Source: CAMCTV01 sp964420985 (lineage in GTDB: Bacteria; Bacteroidota; Bacteroidia; Flavobacteriales_D; Sanyastnellaceae). Taken from it: DNA of 64,000 bases. Shown piece by piece: positions 1 through 8,912 of this stretch (position 1 is the stretch's first letter; every line of letters starts with the position of its first letter). The notes beneath the pieces were generated by a model, which searched no databases, was not told the DNA's origin, and saw only the letters and a program-made list of their open reading frames with translations. A program made the translations under genes and the position numbers. The stretch spans positions 62,001-126,000 of the forward strand of contig CAYQUT010000004.1 in the NCBI GenBank assembly GCA_964420985.1, in the 5' to 3' direction.

Positions 1-434
1 TACAACTCCGCCTGATCAAAGAAATCCTTGCGGTGCAGATGAGGAAACTTAGCACAATCGTGAGGACGAAATTCATACACCGAACAAAGCCCATTTTTGT
101 CATCAAAAAATTGACAAGGCGTAGAATTGTTGCAAATGTCACCTGTTGATTCCTCGATATATAACCATTTATCAAAGAATTCTTGGTAAGTCATTCCCAA
201 ATGTGTGGCCAACTTTTTAACCTCTGCCTTTTTCCAGGTGGGGGTCATGGTTTTACAACAATTCCCACACTGCGTGCAATCCACTTTTTTCCAAGCATAT
301 TTTTCCGCCTGACGAACCAATGGATAAATGGACTTGTCACCCTTCTTGACCACTTGTTTTAAAAAAGCAGCAATCTTCTTTTTATCACGATACGCCTTCT
401 GACGATAGGATTTGATATTGATGGGGGTGCTCAT
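1..434 (-). CDS. YkgJ-family cysteine cluster protein (3' end cut by window edge)
   Basis: Translating the minus strand from the ATG at 434 gives a protein that runs off the left edge after about 144 residues. It carries a CTQCGNCC cluster near residue 66 and then further cysteines in CNNSTPCQFF, GLCSVYEFRPHDC and a following KFP. This spacing is the signature of the YkgJ/UPF0153 family, thought to bind a metal or Fe-S cluster; the biochemical role is not settled. The N-terminal part is lysine-rich and carries no signal peptide, so a cytoplasmic protein is expected. It lies upstream of, and on the same strand as, the SRP RNA gene. The family assignment is firm; the function is not known. Confidence 0.85.
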   Translation of the reverse strand, partial: MSTPINIKSYRQKAYRDKKKIAAFLKQVVKKGDKSIYPLVRQAEKYAWKKVDCTQCGNCCKTMTPTWKKAEVKKLATHLGMTYQEFFDKWLYIEESTGDICNNSTPCQFFDDKNGLCSVYEFRPHDCAKFPHLHRKDFFDQAEL

Positions 435-450
435 GGTGGAAAAAAGTAAA

Positions 451-544
451 GGCAAGCCCCTCATATCGCACCGCTACAACCATCTACCTTTGCTGCCTTC
501 CGACCCTGGAGGGTTTGACGGGAGCTGGTCGTATGAGACTTGCC
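451..544 (-). ncRNA. ffs: Signal recognition particle RNA (small bacterial 4.5S type)
   Basis: The minus strand holds the conserved SRP domain IV: GGTCGGAAGGCAGCAAAGG, with the asymmetric-loop strands expected for Ffh binding. The ends pair (GGCAAGTCTCAT with ATGAGGGGCTTGCC), giving a single long hairpin of about 94 nt without an Alu domain. This RNA binds Ffh and directs co-translational membrane targeting. A canonical Bacteroidota promoter lies just upstream at 553-581. An open reading frame can be drawn across it but is not a gene. Confidence 0.93.
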
Positions 545-552
545 TTCGGGGG

Positions 553-581
553 CAAATGTAATCACAATCTTGTTATTCAAA
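553..581 (-). promoter_or_regulatory. Promoter of the SRP RNA
   Basis: Reading the minus strand, TTTG (581-578) is followed after 17 bases by TACATTTG (560-553), a perfect match to the Bacteroidota -7 consensus TAnnTTTG with a -33 TTTG. It ends eight bases before the predicted RNA 5' end, the distance expected for this sigma factor. This is the clearest two-box promoter in the window. Confidence 0.7.
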
Positions 582-607
582 CAAGTATAAATTTCGATTT
601 GAACGTT

Positions 608-615
608 TACCTTTG
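608..615 (+). promoter_or_regulatory. -7 promoter element, near-leaderless start of the glycosyltransferase gene
   Basis: TACCTTTG matches TAnnTTTG perfectly and ends five bases before the ATG at 621. No clear -33 box is seen. If used, transcription starts at or within a few bases of the start codon. Confidence 0.5.
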
Positions 616-620
616 TTGCA

Positions 621-1574
621 ATGGAGAAACTGAATCTTTCAATTGTTGTCCCCTTGTTCAATGAAGCAGAATCATTGCATGAATTGTGTTCGTGGATCAA
701 AAGGGTGGCGGATTCTGAGCAATTGCGTTACCAAATCATTTTGATCGATGACGGCAGTACCGACAATTCATGGGATGTTATCCTAGATCTCAAAAATCAC
801 TTTCCCATCAAAGCGGTTCGATTCTCTGTCAACCAAGGCAAGAGCGCTGCTTTGCACATTGGATTCCAAAAAGCACAAGGTGATGTGGTGATTACCATGG
901 ATGCAGACTTGCAAGACTCCCCTGACGAAATCCCTGCGTTGTATCAAATGATAACCCGTGACGGATTTGATTTGGTAAGCGGATACAAAAAGAAGAGACA
1001 CGATCCCATCAGCAAAACCATACCCACCAAATTGTACAATTGGGCTACTCGCAAAATGAGTGGCATCCATTTAAACGATTTCAATTGCGGACTCAAAGCA
1101 TACAGAAACAAAGTTGTGAAACGCATTGAAGTTTATGGTGAAATGCACCGCTACATCCCCATCTTGGCGCACAGAGCAGGCTTCAAAAAGATTGGTGAAA
1201 AAGTTGTTCAGCATTACCCAAGAAAACATGGCGTTTCCAAATTCGGATGGGAACGTTTCATCAATGGATTTTTAGATTTACAATCCATCGTCTTCATCTC
1301 AAGATTTGGAAAAAAACCAATGCACTTCTTTGGGACTTTGGGCAGCTTGGTTTTTATGATTGGTCTACTCTCTTTCTTATGGTTGGGTGGAAACAAAATG
1401 TATTGTATCATCAATAACATCGTTGAGAAAAACATTGCGGATCAATCCGTCTTCTATTTGGCATTAACCAGTATGATCATTGGAACGCAATTATTTCTGG
1501 CTGGGTTTATTGGCGAACTCATTGCACGCAATGCTCCACACAGAAATGAATATTCCATTGAAGAAGAATTATAA
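621..1574 (+). CDS. Family 2 glycosyltransferase, dolichol-phosphate mannose synthase/GtrB-like
   Basis: This 317-residue protein has an N-terminal GT-A domain with the nucleotide-sugar motif DDGSTDNSW and the metal-binding DADLQDSP. Two strongly hydrophobic segments follow near residues 235-260 and 280-305. This is the DPM1/GtrB/ArnC-like architecture, in which a sugar is moved from a nucleotide donor to a polyprenyl phosphate at the inner face of the membrane. The sugar cannot be read from the sequence. The ATG at 621 sits just behind a -7 element. aroC starts two bases after its stop, so the two are probably cotranscribed although their functions are unrelated. Confidence 0.9.
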   Translation: MEKLNLSIVVPLFNEAESLHELCSWIKRVADSEQLRYQIILIDDGSTDNSWDVILDLKNHFPIKAVRFSVNQGKSAALHIGFQKAQGDVVITMDADLQDSPDEIPALYQMITRDGFDLVSGYKKKRHDPISKTIPTKLYNWATRKMSGIHLNDFNCGLKAYRNKVVKRIEVYGEMHRYIPILAHRAGFKKIGEKVVQHYPRKHGVSKFGWERFINGFLDLQSIVFISRFGKKPMHFFGTLGSLVFMIGLLSFLWLGGNKMYCIINNIVEKNIADQSVFYLALTSMIIGTQLFLAGFIGELIARNAPHRNEYSIEEEL

Positions 1575-1576
1575 TC

Positions 1577-2635
1577 ATGGCCAGCAACACTTGGGGGAAG
1601 CATTTTAGGTTAACCACTTTTGGAGAGTCGCACGGGCCAGCCATAGGGGGTGTTATAGACGGATGTCCAAGTAATTTTGTTATAGATACCAACGCCATAC
1701 AACATCAACTCAACCGGAGAAGGCCCAACCAAAACGATTGGGTAACCCCACGAAACGAGGCTGATGAAGTGGAATTTCTTTCCGGTATTTTTGAAGGAAA
1801 AACCACCGGCTCCCCCATTGGCTTTGTCATAAAAAACAACGATCAACATTCCAAAGATTACGATCAAATCAAAGAGGCCTACCGACCTGGCCACGCTGAC
1901 TATGTTTACGAGGCCAAGTATGGTCATCGCGATCATCGCGGTGGAGGCCGATCTTCAGCAAGAGAAACCGCATGCCGGGTGGTTGCGGGAGAAATAGCCC
2001 GGCAAATTCTCGCGGCTCATTCCATTCAAGCAAGAGCTTATGTCAGTAGCATTAAAGATTGCTGGATTCCAAAAAACCATGCCTTTCTTGATTTGACAAA
2101 AATAGATTCAAGTCCAGTTCGTTGTCCAGATGAAAACACTTCCAACCGAATGATTCAGTTGATTGCACAGGCTAAAGAGAATCAAGACAGCCTTGGCGGT
2201 ATCATCACTTGTGTGATTGAAAACGTTCCTGTAGGTTGGGGGTCACCCATATATGAAAAACTAAATGCTCAATTGGCCCATGGTGTTTTTTCATTGAATG
2301 CAGTGAAGGGATTTGAAATGGGAGATGGATTCTCTAGCACATTAAAATGGGGAAGCCAAAACAACGATGCGGTTATGGGTGGTTCCAACAATGACGGAGG
2401 CATAACCGGTGGAATTTCCAATGGAAAAGACATCTGGTTCAAAGTAGCCTTTAAACCCACCAGCTCAATTGGAAAAAGCCAACAAACCATCAATAGCAAA
2501 CAAGAAAAAATAGAAATTTCCCTCGAAGGTCGGCACGACCCCTGCGTGGTCATTCGCGCTGTGCCCATCATTGAAGCCATCGCATATTTTACTTTGCTCA
2601 ATAGTTACTTTGAAAATAAAATAGAATCGATATGA
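1577..2635 (+). CDS. aroC: Chorismate synthase
   Basis: The 352-residue protein starts with the hallmark GESHGPAIGGVIDGCPS and contains HRDHRGGGRSSARETA and the C-terminal GRHDPC motif, all diagnostic of AroC. It converts 5-enolpyruvylshikimate 3-phosphate to chorismate using reduced FMN, the last step of the common aromatic pathway, in the cytoplasm. Length is normal for the family. It begins two bases after the glycosyltransferase stop and its last codons overlap the start of the AsmA gene by four bases (ATGA), indicating translational coupling. Confidence 0.98.
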   Translation: MASNTWGKHFRLTTFGESHGPAIGGVIDGCPSNFVIDTNAIQHQLNRRRPNQNDWVTPRNEADEVEFLSGIFEGKTTGSPIGFVIKNNDQHSKDYDQIKEAYRPGHADYVYEAKYGHRDHRGGGRSSARETACRVVAGEIARQILAAHSIQARAYVSSIKDCWIPKNHAFLDLTKIDSSPVRCPDENTSNRMIQLIAQAKENQDSLGGIITCVIENVPVGWGSPIYEKLNAQLAHGVFSLNAVKGFEMGDGFSSTLKWGSQNNDAVMGGSNNDGGITGGISNGKDIWFKVAFKPTSSIGKSQQTINSKQEKIEISLEGRHDPCVVIRAVPIIEAIAYFTLLNSYFENKIESI

Positions 2636-5496
2636 AAAAAGCACTTAAAATCACAGGTATAACACTGGTGAGCCTTATCGTCATTTTGGCCATCATTCCC
2701 TTTGCTTTTGAAGGAAAAATTTATGAGACGATCCAAAAAAAGGCCAATGAAAATTTAAATGCCACCCTAAGTTTCAGTGATGTAGATTTGAGCTTGTTGC
2801 GCAATTTTCCCAACTTGCGTGTCAGTATCAATGACCTGAAGGTGGTGAATAAAGCTCCTTTCGATGGCATAAGCATGGCGGATATCAAATCCTTCTCTGT
2901 TGTCATTAATATCAAAAGTTTATTCACAGATGAAATCGAAATTCGCCAAATCCTATTGGAGAAACCCAATTTGGATATTCGCGTTTTGGCGGATGGCAAA
3001 GCCAACTACGATATCGCCATCCCGGATTCCGCAAAACCAGAACCAGAGGAACCCTCCAAGCCAGTGAAATTATCGTTAAAAAAATACGCTATTGACGAGG
3101 GAAATATTCGTTTCGACGATAAAAGCCTAGCGATGGTGATGGATTTCAAAAATTTAAACTTTGAAGGAAATGGGGATTTTGCCGAAGACGTATTTACAAT
3201 GAGCACCCTCACAACAGCGGACAAAGGAACATTCTGGTTTGATGGTGTGACCTATGCCAATGAGGCCAATACTGAAATAAAGGCGGATTTGGCCATGGAT
3301 TTGGGCAAAATGCGATTTGAGTTTAAGGACAACGAGGTTCGATTGAATCAACTTTATCTTCAGGCCAATGGTTGGGTATCCATGCCAAAGGAGGATATTG
3401 ACATGGACATCCAATTCGGCGCAACCAAAACAGATTTTAAAAATCTACTGTCCATGGTACCCATGGAGTTTGCAAAAGATCTAGAAGGTGTTGATGCGAC
3501 AGGGAAGATAGGACTTAATGGATTTGTAAAAGGAACCTATAATGATCAGAGCATGCCCAATATTGGACTAAAGGTCAATATTGAAAACGGAAGGTTTAAA
3601 TATCCCGACTTACCCAAAAGCGTGGATGACGTTCAAGTGGATTTGAATGTCTATGCGGACATGAACAATGAAGACAATACCGTAATCGATCTTAATAAAT
3701 GCCAATTGAAAATTGCCTCCAACCCTATTGATATGGTGTTGCACTTAAAGACACCTAAAAGCAATCCATACATTGACTTTAAAGGTAAGCTCAACATTGA
3801 TTTATCGACCCTGAAAGATGTGATACCCATTGGGAAGGAAGAAAAAATAATGGGCATCATTGACGCTGACATGATGTTTAAAGGAAATGTCAATGGCGCA
3901 GAATCTGGAAATTTTAATGGTTTGCAGGCAGAAGGCAAACTCAACATTAAGAATTTTGATTACATCAGTGACTCATTGCCTTACGACATATTTGTAGAAG
4001 ATATGGCGTTGAACTTCACTCCGCAGCAGGCCAACCTGAGCAATCTTGCAATAAATGTTGGTAAGAGTAAAATAAAAATGAATGGAAGCTTAACCCATTA
4101 CCTTGAATATGCCATTAAAAATGAAAAACTGGTGGGCGTATTGAATTTTGAGAGTCCTGAAATCAACCTAAATGATTTTATGTCTACGCCAGAAGAAGAG
4201 GTGACCAAATCAGAAGAAACCGCTGAAAATAAAGAAGCTCCAATAGATACGACCTCAAGTGTTGTTGTACTTCCCAACAACATTGATTTCACTTTGAATT
4301 CAAAAATTCAGAAATTGACTTACGACAAAACGGATTTCACGAACGTTGGTGGACAAGTGAGAATATCAGGAGGTAAAGCCATCATGAATAACCTTGGCTT
4401 AAATGGATTAGGGGGAACACTTACGGTGAATGGCGAATATGATGGGAATGAAGGGATTCAACCTTCCATGAATATGAATATTGACATGAACAATGTCGAT
4501 ATCAAAACAACTACAACGACGTTTGTAACGCTTGAAAAGTGGTCACAAGCGGCCAAAAATTGCGCAGGAAAAATTTCCATGCGTTTGGATTTGAAAACAA
4601 TGCTGGACAAACAAATGATGCCCATCAACGCAAGTGTTGATGCCAAAGGAAACATAAAAACGGATGATGTCGTGCTCACTGGATATGTTCCCATGATCAA
4701 ACTTGCTGAAAAAACAGGACTGGATAAGTGGAAACAGCCCATTCACATCAAAGATGTGAACGTCAATTTTACTATTCAACAAGGCATTATTAAAGTACAA
4801 CCATTCACAGTGAAAGTAGATGATATTCCAGTAAAAATGGAAGGACAAGCTACATTGGATCAAAAGATTGATTACACCCTAGAAACGGATGTTCCGTTGG
4901 ACAAGTTCCCTTCAGGGCTAATCAACCAGGCCAATAGTTTTATCGGCCAAATCAACAATAAGTTGGGAACGCAATTAAAACCTGGTAACAAAATCAACTT
5001 GATTGCAAGAATCACGGGAGATGTTACCAATCCCGAAGTGAAGGTAACCAGCAAGGCGCTGGGAGAAGAGGCTGTTCAAGATCTCAAAGAGCAAGCGGTG
5101 CAACTGGTGAAAGAAGAAGTGGTAAAACAAGCTACTGAATTCAAAAACGATGCACTTGAAAAAGCCAAGGCTGAAAAAGAAAAGTTGGTTCAGGAAGCTG
5201 CAAAACAAGCAGAGAAAATAAAATCAGAAGCGAGAGCTGCGGCCGAAAAAGCCAAAAGCCAAGCTTATGCAGAAGCTGAAAAAGTAGCGAGTAAAGGCGG
5301 AAACTTCATAGAAAAAGCAGCGAATAAAAAATTAGCCGAAGAAATGAAAAAGAGTGCTGATAAAGCCTATGCCAAATCCATTGCAGAGGCAGACAAAAAA
5401 GCAGATCAATTGGTGAAAGATGCCAACACCAAAGGAGATCAGTTGATTCAAAAAGCAAATGAATCAAGTGATCAACAAATCAACAAAATCAAATAA
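2632..5496 (+). CDS. AsmA-family envelope protein with alanine/lysine-rich coiled-coil tail
   Basis: This 954-residue protein has an N-terminal membrane anchor (about residues 5-28), then a long beta-rich periplasmic region typical of AsmA/TamB-like proteins, which form elongated lipid-transfer grooves between inner and outer membrane. Residues from about 812 to the end form a highly charged Ala/Lys/Glu tail predicted to be a long alpha-helical coiled coil. The start overlaps the aroC stop (ATGA). A bidirectional terminator follows the stop. Family membership is clear from the N-terminal AsmA block and length. The cargo and the purpose of the tail are unknown. Confidence 0.88.
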   Translation: MKKALKITGITLVSLIVILAIIPFAFEGKIYETIQKKANENLNATLSFSDVDLSLLRNFPNLRVSINDLKVVNKAPFDGISMADIKSFSVVINIKSLFTDEIEIRQILLEKPNLDIRVLADGKANYDIAIPDSAKPEPEEPSKPVKLSLKKYAIDEGNIRFDDKSLAMVMDFKNLNFEGNGDFAEDVFTMSTLTTADKGTFWFDGVTYANEANTEIKADLAMDLGKMRFEFKDNEVRLNQLYLQANGWVSMPKEDIDMDIQFGATKTDFKNLLSMVPMEFAKDLEGVDATGKIGLNGFVKGTYNDQSMPNIGLKVNIENGRFKYPDLPKSVDDVQVDLNVYADMNNEDNTVIDLNKCQLKIASNPIDMVLHLKTPKSNPYIDFKGKLNIDLSTLKDVIPIGKEEKIMGIIDADMMFKGNVNGAESGNFNGLQAEGKLNIKNFDYISDSLPYDIFVEDMALNFTPQQANLSNLAINVGKSKIKMNGSLTHYLEYAIKNEKLVGVLNFESPEINLNDFMSTPEEEVTKSEETAENKEAPIDTTSSVVVLPNNIDFTLNSKIQKLTYDKTDFTNVGGQVRISGGKAIMNNLGLNGLGGTLTVNGEYDGNEGIQPSMNMNIDMNNVDIKTTTTTFVTLEKWSQAAKNCAGKISMRLDLKTMLDKQMMPINASVDAKGNIKTDDVVLTGYVPMIKLAEKTGLDKWKQPIHIKDVNVNFTIQQGIIKVQPFTVKVDDIPVKMEGQATLDQKIDYTLETDVPLDKFPSGLINQANSFIGQINNKLGTQLKPGNKINLIARITGDVTNPEVKVTSKALGEEAVQDLKEQAVQLVKEEVVKQATEFKNDALEKAKAEKEKLVQEAAKQAEKIKSEARAAAEKAKSQAYAEAEKVASKGGNFIEKAANKKLAEEMKKSADKAYAKSIAEADKKADQLVKDANTKGDQLIQKANESSDQQINKIK

Positions 5497-5514
5497 ACCC
5501 CGAACAACTCCATT

Positions 5515-5548
5515 AAAAAAGGGCTGAATATTTTCAGCCCTTTTTTTT
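5515..5548. terminator. Bidirectional intrinsic terminator
   Basis: An eight-base stem, GGGCTGAA/TTCAGCCC (5521-5540), has a TATT loop, six A residues before it and eight T residues after it, so it works on both strands. It serves the AsmA gene and the convergent gene whose stop codon lies inside the T run (5547-5549). It is the only convergent junction in the window that carries a terminator. Confidence 0.9.
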
Positions 5549-6293
5549 AGTCTTTGTCGTAGTCAAAATCTCCTTCTTTCAGGGGCCTAGTATTCCTTCT
5601 TGCAATTTGATAATCTTGAAATCTATCCTTAACAAAAATCAAAAACTCATATTGCGAACTTGACTTCATGAATTCATCCGAGACATTGAGATAGGAAATG
5701 AAATCATCAAAATCTTCCGTACTCAATTCAATGATTTTATAATCAACATATATGGTGAACAATTCCTTGAGTAAATCTCTTCTGCGATCATCATTCTCTA
5801 GTTCAGCCACGATGCGCTTACTAGCCTCTTTTTTACTCAATTGCTGATATAAAAAGGTAATTGGACTGACAACTGCATTGATGCCTGAGAGCATATAATC
5901 TTCCTCGTTGTACCCCAAAGATTGAATATCCTTTTGTATATCCTCTAAATCTCTTGGAGCAAAAATGTTCAGCGTTGAATAACTGTATGTTCTTTCGTTC
6001 AAAAAAATTCTAGGATAATACACCAATTTCTGAACAGAGTCTTTGAAACAAATTTGCCTGGCATAATAACCCAAACAAGTAACCGTCAACGTATCTGATT
6101 TGTTGCACTCAATAACAAAACTTCCATCGGGCAAACCAAAGGCACCTTTTTTTGTTCTGGTATTTAACACGATAGAATTGGGCACCGGTTGCCCCCTCTC
6201 TTCGAGCACTCTACCCTTGACTCGTATCAGGGATTCTTGGGCATTGACAACAATAACCAAGAGCCAAAAAACAGAAACCGTTAACCATCTCAT
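5547..6293 (-). CDS. Secreted protein with carboxypeptidase-regulatory-like (CarboxypepD_reg-like) domain
   Basis: I place the start at the ATG at 6293 because it gives a clean signal peptide (MRWLTVSVFWLLVIVVNAQ) and a -7-like CATTTTTG lies four bases upstream; an in-frame ATG at 6311 would add six residues. After the signal peptide comes a beta-sandwich module (VKGRVLEERGQPVPNSIV, later GSFVI and LGYYAR) of the kind found at the N terminus of many Bacteroidota outer-membrane proteins. The remaining roughly 150 residues are charged and helical and match nothing I recognise. No beta-barrel follows, so this is a free-standing periplasmic or exported protein of unknown role. Confidence 0.75.
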   Translation of the reverse strand: MRWLTVSVFWLLVIVVNAQESLIRVKGRVLEERGQPVPNSIVLNTRTKKGAFGLPDGSFVIECNKSDTLTVTCLGYYARQICFKDSVQKLVYYPRIFLNERTYSYSTLNIFAPRDLEDIQKDIQSLGYNEEDYMLSGINAVVSPITFLYQQLSKKEASKRIVAELENDDRRRDLLKELFTIYVDYKIIELSTEDFDDFISYLNVSDEFMKSSSQYEFLIFVKDRFQDYQIARRNTRPLKEGDFDYDKD

Positions 6294-6386
6294 CCAACAA
6301 AAATGCACCATTCGAGGGACTTCTGCATCATTTTGTATTTTTTTTCATAACACCATTCTGCATCAGTGTGAAAAGTACACTTTGTT

Positions 6387-6394
6387 TATATTTG
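6387..6394 (+). promoter_or_regulatory. -7 promoter element upstream of the six-repeat secreted protein
   Basis: TATATTTG is a perfect TAnnTTTG match 19 bases before the ATG at 6414, leaving a short 5' leader. A second, imperfect copy (TACACTTTG) lies just upstream. No convincing -33 box is visible. Confidence 0.45.
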
Positions 6395-6413
6395 TTTTCA
6401 ACAAAATGAAACC

Positions 6414-8852
6414 ATGAAAAAACTACTTCTCGTATTGTTCATTCTGACAGCCCAATTTGGATTTGCTGTTGGTATCACATTTCAGGTAAATATGGCCCAA
6501 CAAACCATTTCCGGCAATGGTGTATTTGTCGCTGGTTCATTTCAAGGTTGGAATGCCACAGCCAGTCCAATGACAGATACAGACGGTGATTTGGTCTATA
6601 CTTTTACAACAGATATCGCTCCCGGGACGAGCATAGAGTACAAATTTATCAATGGCAATACGTGGGAGCAAGTTCCCTCTGCGTGCGGCATTGGTGGATT
6701 TTCCAACCGCTCTATTACGGTTGGAAATTCAGATCAAACATTGAACCCAGTCTGTTTTAACAGCTGCACCAATTGCGCTGCAGTAAACATGGTGGCCACT
6801 ACATTTCAAGTCAACATGAACGGCACCACGATTGACCCCAATGGAGTACACATTGCGGGTAGTTTTCAGGGCTGGAATCCGGCGGGGACTGCACTAACGG
6901 ATAGCAATCTTGATGGAATTTACGACGTTACGGTAAACATCATTGAAGGAGAAAGCGTCAATTACAAGTTCATCAATGGCAATACGTGGGGAGGATCCGA
7001 AATAGTACCAGCCGCTTGCGGCGTTGGCGATGGATTTGGCGGCTACAATAGAAATCATGTTGTAACCAATAACAATAACCCTTCTTTGGTTTGCTTCTCC
7101 TCCTGCGAAAATTGTCAAGTAGTTGGATGCACCAATGTTGACGCATGTAATTATAATTCAAACGCTACATCAGATGATGGAAGTTGCTGGATCATTGGAG
7201 AAACTTGTAGTGATGGAGATAATTCCACCACCAATGACGTGGTCCAAAACGATTGTATCTGTGAAGGAACACCCGCCATACCAACCATGGTTATTTTCCA
7301 AGTGGATATGACCAACGAAGCTGTCTCGCCCGCAGGTGTTTTTGTCGCCGGTAGTTTCAACGGTTGGGATGCCACCGCAACACAAATGTCCGAATTTCAA
7401 CCAGGACAATACCAAGCTGTGGCCTTTGTTTTCCCTGGCGAAGTGGTACAATATAAATTTTTAAATGGCAATGATTGGTTGGGTGTTGAAACTGTTCCCG
7501 TCGATTGCGGGGTGGATGATGGCTCAGGAAATGTCAATCGATCTCTTACTGTTGGAACAAGTGCCATCACTACCCCCATGGTTTGCTTCTCTTCCTGTTC
7601 TGCCTGTATTCCCATTGCGCTTTCCTCTGTCCAATTCATTGTCGATTTATCCAATCAAACCATCAGTCCAAATGGCGTGCACATTGCCGGCAGTTTTCAA
7701 AATTGGGACGCTGCCGCTACACCGATGAACGCCATTGGGAATGGTCAATATTCCTACACCGCTCAAATTCCCACCGGTACTACCATTCAATACAAGTTCA
7801 TCAATGGAAATGATTGGAGCGGTTCTGAAGAAGTAGCCTTTGCGTGTGCGTTTAATGATGGAACGGGCAACTACAATCGCTCTCACAATGTTGTACCAGG
7901 AAACAACAACATTGGTCCAGTTTGTTTTGGTCAATGTGAAGCCTGTCAACCTACAGCGGTTGTTGTTGTCAGGGTAGACATGAGCGATGTAACAGTGGAC
8001 CCCAATGGCGTTTATTTTACCACACAACTGGACAGTTATAATCCCACGGCCCATGCAATGAACGATTTGGGTGGAGGCATTTGGGAGGGCTCTATTAACG
8101 TGCCGGCCAATAGTGATCTTTTTTATCGTTTCGTCAACGGGAACACATCAGCAGGTTTAGAAATAGTTCCCAGCGCTTGCGGATCGTTGGACAACGGTGA
8201 TCTTCAAAGATTTGTTGCTGTCGGCACATCCAATTTAATCATTGAGGCCATTTGTTTTTCCAGCTGCAGCAATTGCGTGGGATCATCAGACGATGTAACC
8301 ATTACCTTCCAAATGGATGCTTCCAACATCACCGTTAGTCCCAATGGCATGCATATCGCAGGGTCTTTTCAAGGTTGGGATCCCGCCACCTCTGCCATGA
8401 CCGATCAAGGAAATGGCATTTGGACTTTTACCTTTACTACCAATCCCAATCTAACTTTTCAATATAAGTTCATCAATGGAAATGATTGGGCAGGTTCAGA
8501 GATGGTGCCTGCAGAGTGTGGTGTAGACAACGGACTAGGCGGATTCAATAGGGAGCTTATCACGGGGACAAGCAGCCAGACATTGACCGCTGTCTGCTTC
8601 AGTGAATGCAACCCGTGCAATGTTGGAATTGATGATTCTTCATTCCATTTTGACATTTATCCCAATCCCTTTACCCACTACTTGCAATTAAACATGCCTG
8701 AACAAAGTCGAGTAAAAATTTATAATGCAATAGGGCAATGTATCATTCATCATCCGTCTTTTGCTGGTGAGCCAATCAATACTACAGACTGGCCAAGTGG
8801 GGTTTACACGCTCGTCACAGAAAGTAAAACAAAAAAAATCATTAAGCATTAA
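6414..8852 (+). CDS. T9SS-exported protein with six tandem starch-binding-like (E-set) repeats
   Basis: This 812-residue protein has a signal peptide (about residues 1-19), then six repeats of about 112 residues starting near residues 20, 127, 291, 403, 515 and 628. Each repeat holds a core like GVHIAGSFQGWNP, then YKFINGNTWG, then paired cysteines (CFSSCENC), and resembles the immunoglobulin-like glycogen/starch-binding fold. Between repeats 2 and 3 is a cysteine-rich insert (GCTNVDACNYNSNATSDDG), a motif I know from marine flavobacterial surface proteins. Residues from about 745 form a T9SS type A sorting domain (YPNPF...GQC...GVYTL). The protein is therefore probably placed on the cell surface or released, with a possible glycan-binding role. 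No catalytic domain is present. Repeat 5 is the most diverged, with YFTTQLDSYNP where the others have the AGSFQGWNP core. Confidence 0.88.
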   Translation: MKKLLLVLFILTAQFGFAVGITFQVNMAQQTISGNGVFVAGSFQGWNATASPMTDTDGDLVYTFTTDIAPGTSIEYKFINGNTWEQVPSACGIGGFSNRSITVGNSDQTLNPVCFNSCTNCAAVNMVATTFQVNMNGTTIDPNGVHIAGSFQGWNPAGTALTDSNLDGIYDVTVNIIEGESVNYKFINGNTWGGSEIVPAACGVGDGFGGYNRNHVVTNNNNPSLVCFSSCENCQVVGCTNVDACNYNSNATSDDGSCWIIGETCSDGDNSTTNDVVQNDCICEGTPAIPTMVIFQVDMTNEAVSPAGVFVAGSFNGWDATATQMSEFQPGQYQAVAFVFPGEVVQYKFLNGNDWLGVETVPVDCGVDDGSGNVNRSLTVGTSAITTPMVCFSSCSACIPIALSSVQFIVDLSNQTISPNGVHIAGSFQNWDAAATPMNAIGNGQYSYTAQIPTGTTIQYKFINGNDWSGSEEVAFACAFNDGTGNYNRSHNVVPGNNNIGPVCFGQCEACQPTAVVVVRVDMSDVTVDPNGVYFTTQLDSYNPTAHAMNDLGGGIWEGSINVPANSDLFYRFVNGNTSAGLEIVPSACGSLDNGDLQRFVAVGTSNLIIEAICFSSCSNCVGSSDDVTITFQMDASNITVSPNGMHIAGSFQGWDPATSAMTDQGNGIWTFTFTTNPNLTFQYKFINGNDWAGSEMVPAECGVDNGLGGFNRELITGTSSQTLTAVCFSECNPCNVGIDDSSFHFDIYPNPFTHYLQLNMPEQSRVKIYNAIGQCIIHHPSFAGEPINTTDWPSGVYTLVTESKTKKIIKH
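6471..8625 (+). repeat. Six in-gene tandem repeats of about 336 bp
   Basis: Units begin near 6471, 6796, 7287, 7623, 7959 and 8297. Units 3 to 6 are spaced 336-338 bp apart. A 165-bp cysteine-rich insert separates units 2 and 3. The same DNA phrase encoding YKFINGN recurs in units 1, 2, 4 and 6, with variants in the others. The copies are diverged at the DNA level, so the expansion is old rather than recent. Confidence 0.85.
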
Positions 8853-8860
8853 AACCAACA

Positions 8861-8887
8861 AAGGGCAGTTTTTCACTGCCCTTTTTT
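8861..8887 (+). terminator. Intrinsic terminator after the six-repeat gene
   Basis: GGGCAGT (8863-8869) pairs with ACTGCCC (8875-8881) around a five-base loop, followed by six T residues. It lies nine bases beyond the stop codon and ends 25 bases before the next start codon. Confidence 0.85.
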
Positions 8888-8900
8888 CATTACGAAACAC

Positions 8901-8908
8901 TACTTTAG
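8901..8908 (+). promoter_or_regulatory. -7-like promoter element of the M28 peptidase gene
   Basis: TACTTTAG differs from TAnnTTTG at one base and ends four bases before the ATG at 8913. The same octamer precedes the tolC-like gene on the other strand (27095-27088) at the same distance, which supports it being functional. Confidence 0.4.
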
Positions 8909-8912
8909 CGCT

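Noticed and set aside
461..700. Minus-strand reading frame across the SRP RNA
   Set aside because: It covers the conserved SRP RNA hairpin and the start of the glycosyltransferase gene and has no protein-like features.
7151..8054. Several long open frames antisense to the six-repeat gene
   Set aside because: They mirror each other because the sense gene is repetitive; their translations have no domain and no promoter or start context.
6471..8625. Regular repeats as a possible CRISPR-like array
   Set aside because: The 336-bp period is in frame, encodes the same protein module, and has no short identical repeats with unique spacers.
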